Under the pieces are notes generated by a model. The model saw only the letters and a list, made by a program, of their open reading frames with translations, made no database searches and was not told the DNA's origin. A stretch of 51,149 nucleotides of DNA from Bacteriovorax stolpii (GTDB lineage: Bacteria; Bdellovibrionota; Bacteriovoracia; Bacteriovoracales; Bacteriovoracaceae): assembly GCA_945883845.1 (NCBI GenBank), contig CAMCYI010000023.1, positions 1 through 51,149 of the forward strand, written 5' to 3'. The translations under genes and the position numbers were made by a program. The number at the start of each line of letters is the position of its first letter. Position 1 is the stretch's first letter. Below, piece by piece: positions 1 through 7,905 of the stretch.

Positions 1-111
1 CACGTAAACATAAGTCATTGAATTTTATGAACTGCAGAGGGGAAAACTATGCGCTCTCTCTGAATTGACCGAAGCCTTTTATAATAAAGGCACATCATCT
101 AAGAGGACACT

Positions 112-2259
112 ATGAAACAGTTATCGCGCTTACTCACCTTCATCCTTTGGTTCGAGCTCGTGGTCAGTCCCAAGCTGAGTAGCAACGGAATTTTCATCTC
201 GAATGCGCAAGCCGAAGACTGTCCGTCTGGTTTTGAATTCGACAGCACACTCAACCGTTGCGTGACTTCACAACAGATGGCGGAAGTGATGAACGCGGTT
301 TCGAACTGTAACGGGGATAAGGCCTGTTATAAGCAGAATGCTGAGCAGGCGTTGAAGGACGCGGAGGCGGAAGGGAAAGTGAAGGAGCAGATGGGGAATG
401 CTTCGGGACTGATTAATTCTGGGATGAAAGTTATTTCGATTGCTGGGCCTCTGTTAATTACTATTAAATTAATGGCCGGAGGAGGAACGCCAACTACAAC
501 TCCGCCTGCTGCTGGTGCAGCTCCAAAGTGTTCTGCAATGTCTGGACTTATAATGCTTGGTGCATCTGTTGTCGCTTTTGGTGGGGATATGATTGCTAAC
601 AATGGTCATAAGAGCCGACTTAAAAAAATCAAACAAGAATGGGAAGAGATTATTGCTGGCAATAAATCAACAGCTAACTCTACTTCAACAAGCTCTACGA
701 CAGCAGACTCATCATCAACTTCTACCGGCGTATCTAAAGTCGCGGCGACTGAAGGGCAAAGCCAGGCTTTTGAAATGCTGGCCAAGAGCGAAGACTCAAT
801 GGCTAAAGCTGCTAAGATGAAAGCAATGATTTATGGAGTAGCTGGAGCTGCATATGCTGCTGCGGCTGTTATGGCAGGATTGGAACTCATGAAGCCTGTG
901 GCAGATCGATGTGAAGTAACTCATGTTCGAAATGGCGATCCGTTAAACCTTTATGCGATAAAAGAACTAAAGAATGCCAATGACCTCGCTAGTATTTTAG
1001 CCATTCATCAGTCAAAGAACTCATTTCAATCGCCCTCAATTGATGAGTATGAGCTGGCCAAAAAATCAATAGACGGCTTCAGCTTCAATGAAGATGTCGT
1101 CCAAGCTGTTAAGTATGTCACTTTAGCACTTGCAAGTAATCTCATGCCAATTCAATCTGCTAACGCATTCGGTGAAGTGGCAGCCTCTGGAGGAGGAGGC
1201 GCTGGAGGAGTGTTAAAATTTATGGCTTCTCCTCCTGGACGTTTAATCCTTGGTGGAATTCTTTCTGTCTGGTCAATAACCATGGCAATGCACGCTTCTG
1301 AACAAGCGAAAGTTTCAAAAAATAGAGCTGAGTTCTTGAGAAAGATGAAGGATCAATTTAATGACGCCCAAGGTGCTCTCGGATGTTCTGATACAGAACG
1401 TGAGTCCCCTTCTGCTCCTACTTGCTATTGCTATACAGCTGAAGGTCAACGAAATTCGAATCGAGCAAGCTCTTCAGTGTGTGCAGCACTTTTCAACGGA
1501 AAAAATCTCAACACATCTTCAAGTTATCTTGCATCGGGTTCGAATAGTTGCATTACAAAGAGTGGCGCTGAAGATGCTTCTTGTACTTGCAAGAGCTCTA
1601 ATACGTGTGCCAGCGTTTCTACTTCAGGAGGAATAACTGGTCTCGACACAGGAACTTTCTCTATGGTGAATGGAGCTCTCTCAAATCTGAATGGTGTTGC
1701 AAACGGTAATGAAGGTGCTAACTTGTCTCCTCTCGGTTCTGCATCAACAGCAGCGAGGCTTTTGGATACAGCCAATAAAATCGCAGCAAAAAGCAAAACA
1801 GGCCAATCACTCTTAAAGAATAAGAAGAAGCTCGTAGGGCAAATGGATGCATCTCTTAGAGCTGGCGCAGGTAGTGCTCCTTCTCTCGGCGACTCAAACT
1901 CGCCAATACCGACGAGTCCTGCAGCTGCCATTGCAGAACTTCAGAATGAATTCAAGAAAGCTGAATCACCAATCAATACGGCAAGCGGAGGCCAGACTAT
2001 CGGTCAGCCAGTAAGTCCAAACGAAGCCGAACCAGCTCTCGATTTTAGCCTTGGCAATGAACAAGCTTCAGAAGCCACTCAAGTTGCAGAAGTCATGAAA
2101 CAAAAACTCGACTACGGTCAGAACGACATCACAACTTCAAACACAAACCTCTTCGAAGTCCTCAGCAACCGCTACCAACGTTCAGGCATGAGAAGACTCT
2201 TTGACGACGAAGGAAAAACTCAAGCAGACGCGCCCGCGAAGAGTGAAATAAATCAGTGA
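112..2259 (+). CDS. Large secreted protein of unknown function
   Basis: I do not recognise the family. The 715-residue product starts with a long hydrophobic signal segment ending near residue 34 (NAQAED). It has hydrophobic stretches near residues 100-120, 145-160, 235-260 and 375-395, a Ser/Thr-rich linker around residues 185-210, and a Cys-rich segment at about 425-500 with closely spaced cysteines (CYCY, CTCK). The C-terminus carries LFEVLSNRY from residue 680, a motif also found at the end of the secreted protein encoded at 5111-6853. An AGAGG-type ribosome site lies 6 bases before the ATG. The stop overlaps the GTG of the M15 peptidase gene, so the two are probably cotranscribed. An envelope or secreted location is likely; the function is unknown. 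Confidence 0.8.
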   Translation: MKQLSRLLTFILWFELVVSPKLSSNGIFISNAQAEDCPSGFEFDSTLNRCVTSQQMAEVMNAVSNCNGDKACYKQNAEQALKDAEAEGKVKEQMGNASGLINSGMKVISIAGPLLITIKLMAGGGTPTTTPPAAGAAPKCSAMSGLIMLGASVVAFGGDMIANNGHKSRLKKIKQEWEEIIAGNKSTANSTSTSSTTADSSSTSTGVSKVAATEGQSQAFEMLAKSEDSMAKAAKMKAMIYGVAGAAYAAAAVMAGLELMKPVADRCEVTHVRNGDPLNLYAIKELKNANDLASILAIHQSKNSFQSPSIDEYELAKKSIDGFSFNEDVVQAVKYVTLALASNLMPIQSANAFGEVAASGGGGAGGVLKFMASPPGRLILGGILSVWSITMAMHASEQAKVSKNRAEFLRKMKDQFNDAQGALGCSDTERESPSAPTCYCYTAEGQRNSNRASSSVCAALFNGKNLNTSSSYLASGSNSCITKSGAEDASCTCKSSNTCASVSTSGGITGLDTGTFSMVNGALSNLNGVANGNEGANLSPLGSASTAARLLDTANKIAAKSKTGQSLLKNKKKLVGQMDASLRAGAGSAPSLGDSNSPIPTSPAAAIAELQNEFKKAESPINTASGGQTIGQPVSPNEAEPALDFSLGNEQASEATQVAEVMKQKLDYGQNDITTSNTNLFEVLSNRYQRSGMRRLFDDEGKTQADAPAKSEINQ

Positions 2260-2936
2260 ATATTGATATCTTGTTAGGAAAGACAGTAGAGCATCTGATT
2301 GAGATCGAAGGGACAAAAACCCTCGTTCACAAGCAGATGTTTTCTGATTTCTTGCGCCTTCAAAGAGATGCTGCCCAGGAAGGTTTAGACCTCCAGATCG
2401 CGAGTGCATTTCGCGATTACAATCGACAGCTTGGTATCTGGAACGCCAAATCCCGAGGTGAACGCGTTCTGTTAGACAAGAACGAGAAGCCTCTCGAATT
2501 CTCAACTCTCTCTTCGGACGAAATTATCTTCAGTATATTGAGATGGTCTGCCCTCCCTGGAAGTTCACGTCATCACTGGGGTACAGATGTAGATATATAT
2601 GACGGCAAAACCCAAAGAAGAGAAGATGTGAAGCTCATGACATCTGAATGTATTGACGGTGGTCCAGCTGCAAGACTTCACCAATGGCTCGATGACAGAA
2701 TGAATATGAATGAAGCTTACGGATTTTTTCGTCCCTATAAAACGGAACGCGATGGAATCGCACCAGAGCAATGGCACATTAGTTACCTTCCGATCGCGAG
2801 AAGAATGGCGGATAATTTCACCTTCATTGTCTTCAAAAAAAATATTGAACTGAGTGATATGAATTTAAAAAATGAAGTTTTGAATCACGCTGAAGAAATT
2901 TATCGCCGCTTCGTCATGAATTTCGACCTGCCTTAG
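2256..2936 (+). CDS. M15-family D-Ala-D-Ala carboxypeptidase (VanY-like)
   Basis: This is a zinc peptidase of the M15/VanY family, which trims D-alanine from peptidoglycan stem peptides. The family's SxHxxGxAxD motif appears as SRHHWGTDVD, with H106 and D113 as zinc ligands, and the ExWH motif appears as EQWH (E171, H174). At 226 residues the length is normal for a single M15 domain. No signal peptide is visible, so it is either cytoplasmic (peptide recycling) or exported in another way. The GTG start overlaps the stop of the upstream secreted protein by 4 bases, which suggests translational coupling. An internal ATG near residue 28 would remove conserved N-terminal fold and is less likely. 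Confidence 0.85.
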   Translation: MNIDILLGKTVEHLIEIEGTKTLVHKQMFSDFLRLQRDAAQEGLDLQIASAFRDYNRQLGIWNAKSRGERVLLDKNEKPLEFSTLSSDEIIFSILRWSALPGSSRHHWGTDVDIYDGKTQRREDVKLMTSECIDGGPAARLHQWLDDRMNMNEAYGFFRPYKTERDGIAPEQWHISYLPIARRMADNFTFIVFKKNIELSDMNLKNEVLNHAEEIYRRFVMNFDLP

Positions 2937-3057
2937 GTTGTTATTAAGGGCCGATTTGACCCTGTGAACTCATTTCCCTTACACATGCATGAGAGACTCC
3001 TTTACACTCCCCTCACCACTCCGCTGATTTTTTCAATATTTTTAATCACTTAAAGTG

Positions 3058-3088
3058 GTGTCATTTCATCACTTTGTATCAATGACAC
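3058..3088. repeat. Inverted repeat upstream of the repetitive secreted protein
   Basis: GTGTCATT and its exact complement AATGACAC are separated by 15 bases, and the palindrome CACTTAAAGTG lies immediately upstream (3047-3057). They sit about 85-125 bases before the start codon at 3173, in a 236-base gap with no gene. They could be an operator or an mRNA hairpin; nothing in the sequence decides which. Confidence 0.35.
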
Positions 3089-3172
3089 TGTAAGCAAATA
3101 GCTATTTCAAGAGTGAATCAATCTCGGTAATTAAACTTATTGGTAACTTCTCAAAAGAATTTGGAGAAAAAC

Positions 3173-4633
3173 ATGAAACTGTTAACAGCATCAGCATTCT
3201 TGCTTGCGACAATCGTTGTCGTTCAAGACGTAGAAGCACAAACTCGCGGCGGTCGTTATAACCCTCCAGGCGGAGGCGGATCTTCTTCTGGTGGATCAAG
3301 TCGTCCATCGGGTGGCGGATCATCTTCAGGCGGTTCAAGCCGTCCTTCAGGTGGATCATACCGTCCATCTCCATCACCATCACCATCATCTTCTGGTTCA
3401 ACTTACAGACCATCTCCAAGTCCATCTTCTGGATCGACTTCTAGACCGTCACCGGGCCCACGTTACAATCCTCCAGGATCTTCTTCTGGAACTGGATCAA
3501 CGTACCGTCCATCTCCAAGTCCTTCGACTGGATCGACGTACCGTCCATCTCCTAGTCCTTCAACTGGATCGACTTACCGTCCTTCTCCAGCTCCAACAGG
3601 TCCTCGTTACAATCCTCCGGGATCTTCAACAGGAACTGGTTCGACTTATCGTCCATCTCCAGGCCCTTCGACTGGATCGACATACCGTCCATCTCCAGCT
3701 CCAACTGGACCACGTTACAATCCCCCAGGAACTGGATCAACATATCGTCCATCTCCAGGAACAGGTTCAACGTACCGTCCAGGTCCAACAGGCCCACGTT
3801 ACAATCCTCCGGGCCCAGTTGTAACAAGACCAGGATCTCCGCGCTATAACCCACGTCCGATTCCACACGTTCCGGGCTCACGTTACGGCCGTCCAACAGG
3901 ACCGAACTACGGAAGAAGCTATAACCCACGTTATATCCCACGTCCGACAACGTCTTACCGTCCGATCAGAACTCAGTACGGTACACGTTATTACCACCGT
4001 CCGTACGGATACTCTCCGGCCCGTTACTCTGGTTACTACCATTCGCCGTATAGATCGCCGTACTACCACACGAATCACTGGTACCGTTCTTATGACTGGT
4101 ACACGTACGTGAACAGATCGTTCCCGAACTACATCTATGCTCACTGGATCTTCTACCCAGGAACTGGATACAACAACGGTTACTGGACCATTGATAACTA
4201 CCCTTGGTACGTTTTCAACGGATACAGATACCGCTACTCAACTGTTGATTACTGTAACTACCAACTCGTAGATCAGTACAACCACTCAGTCATCCAGTCT
4301 TACTGGGGTCAGTCTTGTAACTCTGGTTACGACAACTGTTCTTACCTCCGTGACCAGATGAACGGTCAGTCAAACGACTTCCGTTATGTTTGTACTGAAA
4401 CTTATCGCGATCAGAACTACAATTACTCAACTCCGTCTTACCAGGACGATTACCAGACTTCTTCAACGACAACGACAACGACAACGAACACTGGTGACTA
4501 CGACAACAATGACTATAACGACTACAATGACTCCACAGGTGGCAACACTTGTGAAGACATCGATGCTGATGGTCAGTGTGATTCAAACGAAGTTTGTAGT
4601 GACATGAATAATGATGGTTACTGTGACGCTTAA
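3173..4633 (+). CDS. Secreted Ser/Pro/Tyr-rich repeat protein with Ca-binding-like tail
   Basis: The 486-residue protein has a signal peptide (MKLLTASAFLLATIVVV, cleavage near VEAQ). Residues ~20-225 are low-complexity Gly/Ser/Pro with repeated STYRPSP and GPRYNPPG units, followed by a Tyr/Arg-rich section. Residues ~300-425 are rich in Trp, Tyr and Cys and look like a folded domain. A Thr/Asp/Asn linker follows, and then a terminal DADGQCDSNE...DMNNDGYCD segment resembling Ca-binding Asp-rich loops of the EF-hand/thrombospondin-3 kind. The ATG at 3173 is preferred over the TTG at 3140 because GGAG lies 6 bases upstream of it and it begins the signal peptide. A surface or extracellular adhesive or matrix role is possible but is inference. 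A strong terminator follows. Confidence 0.8.
   Translation: MKLLTASAFLLATIVVVQDVEAQTRGGRYNPPGGGGSSSGGSSRPSGGGSSSGGSSRPSGGSYRPSPSPSPSSSGSTYRPSPSPSSGSTSRPSPGPRYNPPGSSSGTGSTYRPSPSPSTGSTYRPSPSPSTGSTYRPSPAPTGPRYNPPGSSTGTGSTYRPSPGPSTGSTYRPSPAPTGPRYNPPGTGSTYRPSPGTGSTYRPGPTGPRYNPPGPVVTRPGSPRYNPRPIPHVPGSRYGRPTGPNYGRSYNPRYIPRPTTSYRPIRTQYGTRYYHRPYGYSPARYSGYYHSPYRSPYYHTNHWYRSYDWYTYVNRSFPNYIYAHWIFYPGTGYNNGYWTIDNYPWYVFNGYRYRYSTVDYCNYQLVDQYNHSVIQSYWGQSCNSGYDNCSYLRDQMNGQSNDFRYVCTETYRDQNYNYSTPSYQDDYQTSSTTTTTTTNTGDYDNNDYNDYNDSTGGNTCEDIDADGQCDSNEVCSDMNNDGYCDA
3355..3830 (+). repeat. Imperfect coding repeats (STYRPSP / GPRYNPPG units)
   Basis: Within the secreted protein gene, units encoding TGSTYRPSPSPS-like 12-mers recur about seven to eight times, interspersed with four copies of GPRYNPPG. 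The DNA copies are similar but not identical (mostly synonymous differences), so the array is old enough to have diverged but could still change length by recombination or slippage. Confidence 0.8.
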
Positions 4634-4659
4634 GTCTTTCTAGATTTTAAAACAAAAGA

Positions 4660-4688
4660 GGCTCTCCTTCGGGAGGGCCTTTTTTTTT
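4660..4688. terminator. Intrinsic terminator between convergent genes
   Basis: The stem GGCTCTCC/GGAGGGCC (one T-G wobble) closes a TTCG tetraloop and is followed by nine T residues on the plus strand. On the minus strand the hairpin is followed by TCTTTTGTTTT, so it probably serves both the repeat-protein gene and the thioesterase gene. Confidence 0.9.
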
Positions 4689-5109
4689 ACCCTTTAAATC
4701 CGACTGCCTTCAGCCATGCCGGATTTGCATCGATGAGTTTTCTTTCTTTCATATCAAAAAAACCAACTGTGAATGTGGCGTCTGATGCGACTTTACCGTC
4801 AGCATTCAGAATGGCCTGCTCAATCACCATGATTTTTGAACTCATAATCGAAACTGTTTTTGAAGTAATCTTCACGAGGTCGCGATTTTTTAATTCGCGC
4901 TTGAACCGTACTTTAAGGTCGAGGATAACGGGACCGACTTGATTCTTCTGAATGAAATCCAGGCCGAAGCCATTCTTCGTTATGAAGTCCCAACGTGCCT
5001 CTTCATAGAGTTGCACATAGACAGCGTTATTCACGTGACCGAAGCTATCGAGATGAAATTCCCGAATGAGAACTTCATATTCAAAAATAGTATTGTCTTC
5101 CATTCCCAT
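4687..5109 (-). CDS. Hot-dog fold acyl-CoA thioesterase (YbgC/4HBT family)
   Basis: It probably hydrolyses acyl-CoA or a related thioester in the cytoplasm. The N-terminal strand and helix of the 4-hydroxybenzoyl-CoA thioesterase family are clear: REFHLDSFGHVNNAVYVQ, with the conserved Asp and the GHVNN stretch followed by LYEEAR. The length (140 residues) is normal for a single hot-dog domain. I chose the ATG one base after the stop of the upstream secreted-protein gene; ATGs at 5133 and 5103 are alternatives. The tight spacing suggests cotranscription with the gene at 5111-6853. The substrate cannot be read from the sequence. Confidence 0.82.
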   Translation of the reverse strand: MGMEDNTIFEYEVLIREFHLDSFGHVNNAVYVQLYEEARWDFITKNGFGLDFIQKNQVGPVILDLKVRFKRELKNRDLVKITSKTVSIMSSKIMVIEQAILNADGKVASDATFTVGFFDMKERKLIDANPAWLKAVGFKG

Positions 5110-5110
5110 A

Positions 5111-6853
5111 TTACTCGAGGCCACCGGCTTCAATACGTTTCTCTTGCTGAACCTGATTGTAGCGTCTTGAGATCTTCTGGAACAATCCAGAATCTACACC
5201 GCTATTATCTGAAGCTATTGAACGGTCTTCTTCAAGCCCGCCCTGAGTTTTCGAATCAAAGAGACTTGCGAACGGATTTTCTTCTTTGCTACCAGCAATT
5301 GCGCTGAAGCCTTTACCACCGGAACCATTATAGTTACCAGCAAGCTTGTTTGCTTTGATGTCTGAAGCTTTATCACCTTTGTCTTCACCCTGAAGATCGT
5401 TACCAAGGCTTGCTCCACCACCACCGCCAAGACCACCGCCGGCCCCACCACCACTACCTCCGCCACCACCAGTTGGTGTAATCGAAGCAGCTGCGGACGG
5501 ATCAAGAATACTATTAGCTTTAGTAGCATCATCACCGAACGGAGAAGTTATTCCGGCAACGTCACCGTTACCTGCGCCTGAACCGGCGGATGAAGAAGTT
5601 GCACCTGTTTCATCAGTGCCTGACCCCAGATCGAATGAGTTACTTCCGCCAGCGTCACCGACAGAGAAATCACCTTGTGTGAAAGCTTGACCTGCAACTC
5701 GACCAGTTGTTTGTACGCATGCTGGGTCGAGTGGAGTGACGACGCATTTTTCGAAAGTGGCGCCACCGTCTGGAGTTGCTGTTGCGTCTTTAGCGGCAGC
5801 TACTGCGGCTGAGTTTCTATTCAGAGCATCCATGGCAGCTTTCGCAGCGGCAACTTTAGCAAGGAACCCAACCATAGCAGTCGTAAAGGCTGTTTTTGCA
5901 TCATCATTTGCGATCACTTCGCGTCTTGAAGCTTGAACTGCTGATTCTGCTACTGAAGAGCAGTCCAATATCACAGGCAAGAAGTCTGCATCATTTGCAT
6001 TTGGATTTGGCAGTGGAGCAGCAGTAGTACCCGTACTCACTGTGCCGGTATAACGTGTATTCAGTGCCGCTGGCGTAACTCCACCAGGAGCTAATCTTGC
6101 AGGAGTACATCCAGACTGAATCGCGCCCTTGTTCTTCCATGTAGCAATTTTCGAACCTAAAGCAGCAATAGCTGCAGAGTAAGCCATGATTTGCTCTTGA
6201 TTAAGATTCTTTTTGAATTGGTTATCAGCAAGACTCGCATCGAAAATAGCATTTTGCCCATCGCCACTTACGACTTGAGAATTTGCACGCGCCTGAATTG
6301 ATTGCTGGTTATTTTGATTTCGAATGCCTTGAGTGGTCATCATTAAAGTTTCAAGAGTCTTAATTGAATTATAGATGTTTTTAGTTGAATTACACGATTC
6401 CCAGTCGGATGTGTAACCGGCTTTCATTCTACACTCTGCTATGCCGTCAACAGTTCTCGAGCTGTCATTTGTACCCATCTGCGGATTCCCAAGACTCGCG
6501 CTTGCCACTTCTAATGCCCGACAGTCACTAGTTTCTGCCAATGCTCTCTTGGCCGTTGCGAGTAGCTCTATCGTATTTGCATTTCGCCAAAGTGTTCTTG
6601 CGGTTCTCAATTCGTTTTTGCATCTATTGGCTATGCTGGAATTTGCTCTTTCTTCAGCTCGTTCTTCTGCAGTAACCCTGCTTCGGGTATAACTCTCGGG
6701 ACAAGTATTATCCTCACGAACTTCTTGCGTCTCTTCTGCATTATCCCCGACTGGCTCCACACCAGCATTTCTTCTACAAGTGAATCCGGGTGTCACTGTT
6801 GCTTCAGCCAAAAAACTGGTTAACAAAAGCGTAAGAATAAAAATCTTTTTCAT
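5111..6853 (-). CDS. Large secreted protein of unknown function with shared C-terminal motif
   Basis: The family is not recognised. The 580-residue product has a clear signal peptide (MKKIFILTLLLTSFLAEA), an N-terminal half with spaced single cysteines that could form disulfides, and a central helical Ala-rich region. A Gly-rich linker near residues 465-485 (GGGGGSGGG type) leads to a C-terminal LFQKISRRY from residue 557. This end matches LFEVLSNRY of the protein encoded at 112-2259, although the bodies do not obviously align. The downstream thioesterase gene starts one base after its stop. An extracytoplasmic role is likely; the function is unknown. Confidence 0.78.
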   Translation of the reverse strand: MKKIFILTLLLTSFLAEATVTPGFTCRRNAGVEPVGDNAEETQEVREDNTCPESYTRSRVTAEERAEERANSSIANRCKNELRTARTLWRNANTIELLATAKRALAETSDCRALEVASASLGNPQMGTNDSSRTVDGIAECRMKAGYTSDWESCNSTKNIYNSIKTLETLMMTTQGIRNQNNQQSIQARANSQVVSGDGQNAIFDASLADNQFKKNLNQEQIMAYSAAIAALGSKIATWKNKGAIQSGCTPARLAPGGVTPAALNTRYTGTVSTGTTAAPLPNPNANDADFLPVILDCSSVAESAVQASRREVIANDDAKTAFTTAMVGFLAKVAAAKAAMDALNRNSAAVAAAKDATATPDGGATFEKCVVTPLDPACVQTTGRVAGQAFTQGDFSVGDAGGSNSFDLGSGTDETGATSSSAGSGAGNGDVAGITSPFGDDATKANSILDPSAAASITPTGGGGGSGGGAGGGLGGGGGASLGNDLQGEDKGDKASDIKANKLAGNYNGSGGKGFSAIAGSKEENPFASLFDSKTQGGLEEDRSIASDNSGVDSGLFQKISRRYNQVQQEKRIEAGGLE

Positions 6854-6980
6854 AAAAAACTCTCTTTAAAATAACCTACTAATCGTATCGGCTAGCCGGC
6901 TACTTTCCTTGATTCAATTATAAATTCAATACGTTACTGGCGGGCGACTAAGCTCTGCGAGACTATGGATTCAATAGGTT

Positions 6981-7007
6981 GGCCAGTTTCCACGTTGGAA
7001 ACTGGCC
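6981..7007. repeat. Perfect 11-bp inverted repeat without U-tract
   Basis: GGCCAGTTTCC and its exact complement flank a 5-base loop (ACGTT) in the 204-base gap downstream of the gene at 7058-7795. Neither side is followed by a run of T on either strand, so a classical intrinsic terminator is unlikely. It could be a protein-binding site, a transcript-stabilising hairpin or a factor-dependent terminator. Confidence 0.7.
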
Positions 7008-7057
7008 TAGGAACCGACTCTAAATATGGTCACTTTTGGAGGATAGAGGGGCTTAGA

Positions 7058-7795
7058 CTACTTCTTCTTACCCTTCTTCTTATTCTTGAGAATCATCATC
7101 CCAACGGCTCCAGCTACGATGATACCGATAATGAGCATCGTATCGTCGCCGCCATCAGACTCTTTGCGCTTCTGAGTTTTGTTGGCGTTGAGGTCCATGG
7201 CCGAGTTTGGATTGAAAGTAGAATCAGCGTAGTTAGGATCTTCTGCTTTTCCGTTTCTGAGAGTTGAAAGGTCACTCTTCTTCTGACGGAAAACTCTGAG
7301 AGTAGAAACGAGTTTGTCGATGATCGGCTGGTAAGAAGCGTAGAGATCTTTTGTCACAGAGAAAGTCACGGCCACACCGAGATCTTCTTTCACTGTCGCG
7401 AGGTAACGTGTGTAGAAACCTGGAACTTCCGAAGCAAGGTGAAGAGCATCTACCCACTGCTGGTCGTTGATGCGAGTGAGCTTCGTGTCTTTTGGCTCAG
7501 AGATTTGTTTTTTTCCGCCCGGGAGATTGTATTCCTTCTGCTTTTTCAGATAGGCCATGTATTCATCGAGGTTATCCTGCTCGCCGCGGATTTTTGCAGC
7601 GAGGATGATGATAGATTCTTTTTTACGATCGGTGTTTTCACTCTGACAGACGTACTCTGAACCCTCGAGTGCGCAATCCCATCCTGATGGAAGTTCAAAC
7701 TCGCAGTACTTACTCGAAAATCTTTTTGCGAATGCCGTTGCATTCAAAAGAATGAGTAGTGAAAGTGCTAGGCCCATTTTGAGAGTAAGATTCAT
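7058..7795 (-). CDS. Secreted/inner-membrane protein with C-terminal anchor, unknown function
   Basis: The 245-residue protein has a signal peptide ending near AFAKRF, a periplasmic domain of about 150 residues with three early cysteines (KYCEF, WDCAL, YVCQS), a charged linker, and a C-terminal hydrophobic helix (MLIIGIIVAGAVGMMIL) capped by a Lys-rich tail. This topology puts the domain in the periplasm, tethered at its C-terminus. An AGGA site lies about 8 bases before the ATG. No catalytic motif is visible and I do not recognise the family. Confidence 0.75.
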   Translation of the reverse strand: MNLTLKMGLALSLLILLNATAFAKRFSSKYCEFELPSGWDCALEGSEYVCQSENTDRKKESIIILAAKIRGEQDNLDEYMAYLKKQKEYNLPGGKKQISEPKDTKLTRINDQQWVDALHLASEVPGFYTRYLATVKEDLGVAVTFSVTKDLYASYQPIIDKLVSTLRVFRQKKSDLSTLRNGKAEDPNYADSTFNPNSAMDLNANKTQKRKESDGGDDTMLIIGIIVAGAVGMMILKNKKKGKKK

Positions 7796-7905
7796 GAGGC
7801 GATCCTTATGGATAATCGAAAGTTCTTTTCTTTTATGTTAACCAAATCTCAACGGCTTACAACCTATTAAAAATTGCCTCACACAAGCCTGAGTGATAAA
7901 GGCAA

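Noticed and set aside
65..85. TTGACC and TATAAT as a promoter pair for the first gene
   Set aside because: The spacer is only 9 bases, too short for a sigma70 promoter; at most the TATAAT is a -10 with another -35.
1524..1931. 135-codon minus-strand frame inside the first secreted-protein gene
   Set aside because: Shadow frame without a start context or recognisable domain.
3291..3824. 177-codon plus-strand frame inside the repeat-protein gene
   Set aside because: His/Leu/Gln/Val low-complexity produced by reading the Ser/Pro/Tyr repeats in another frame; no ribosome site, signal or domain.
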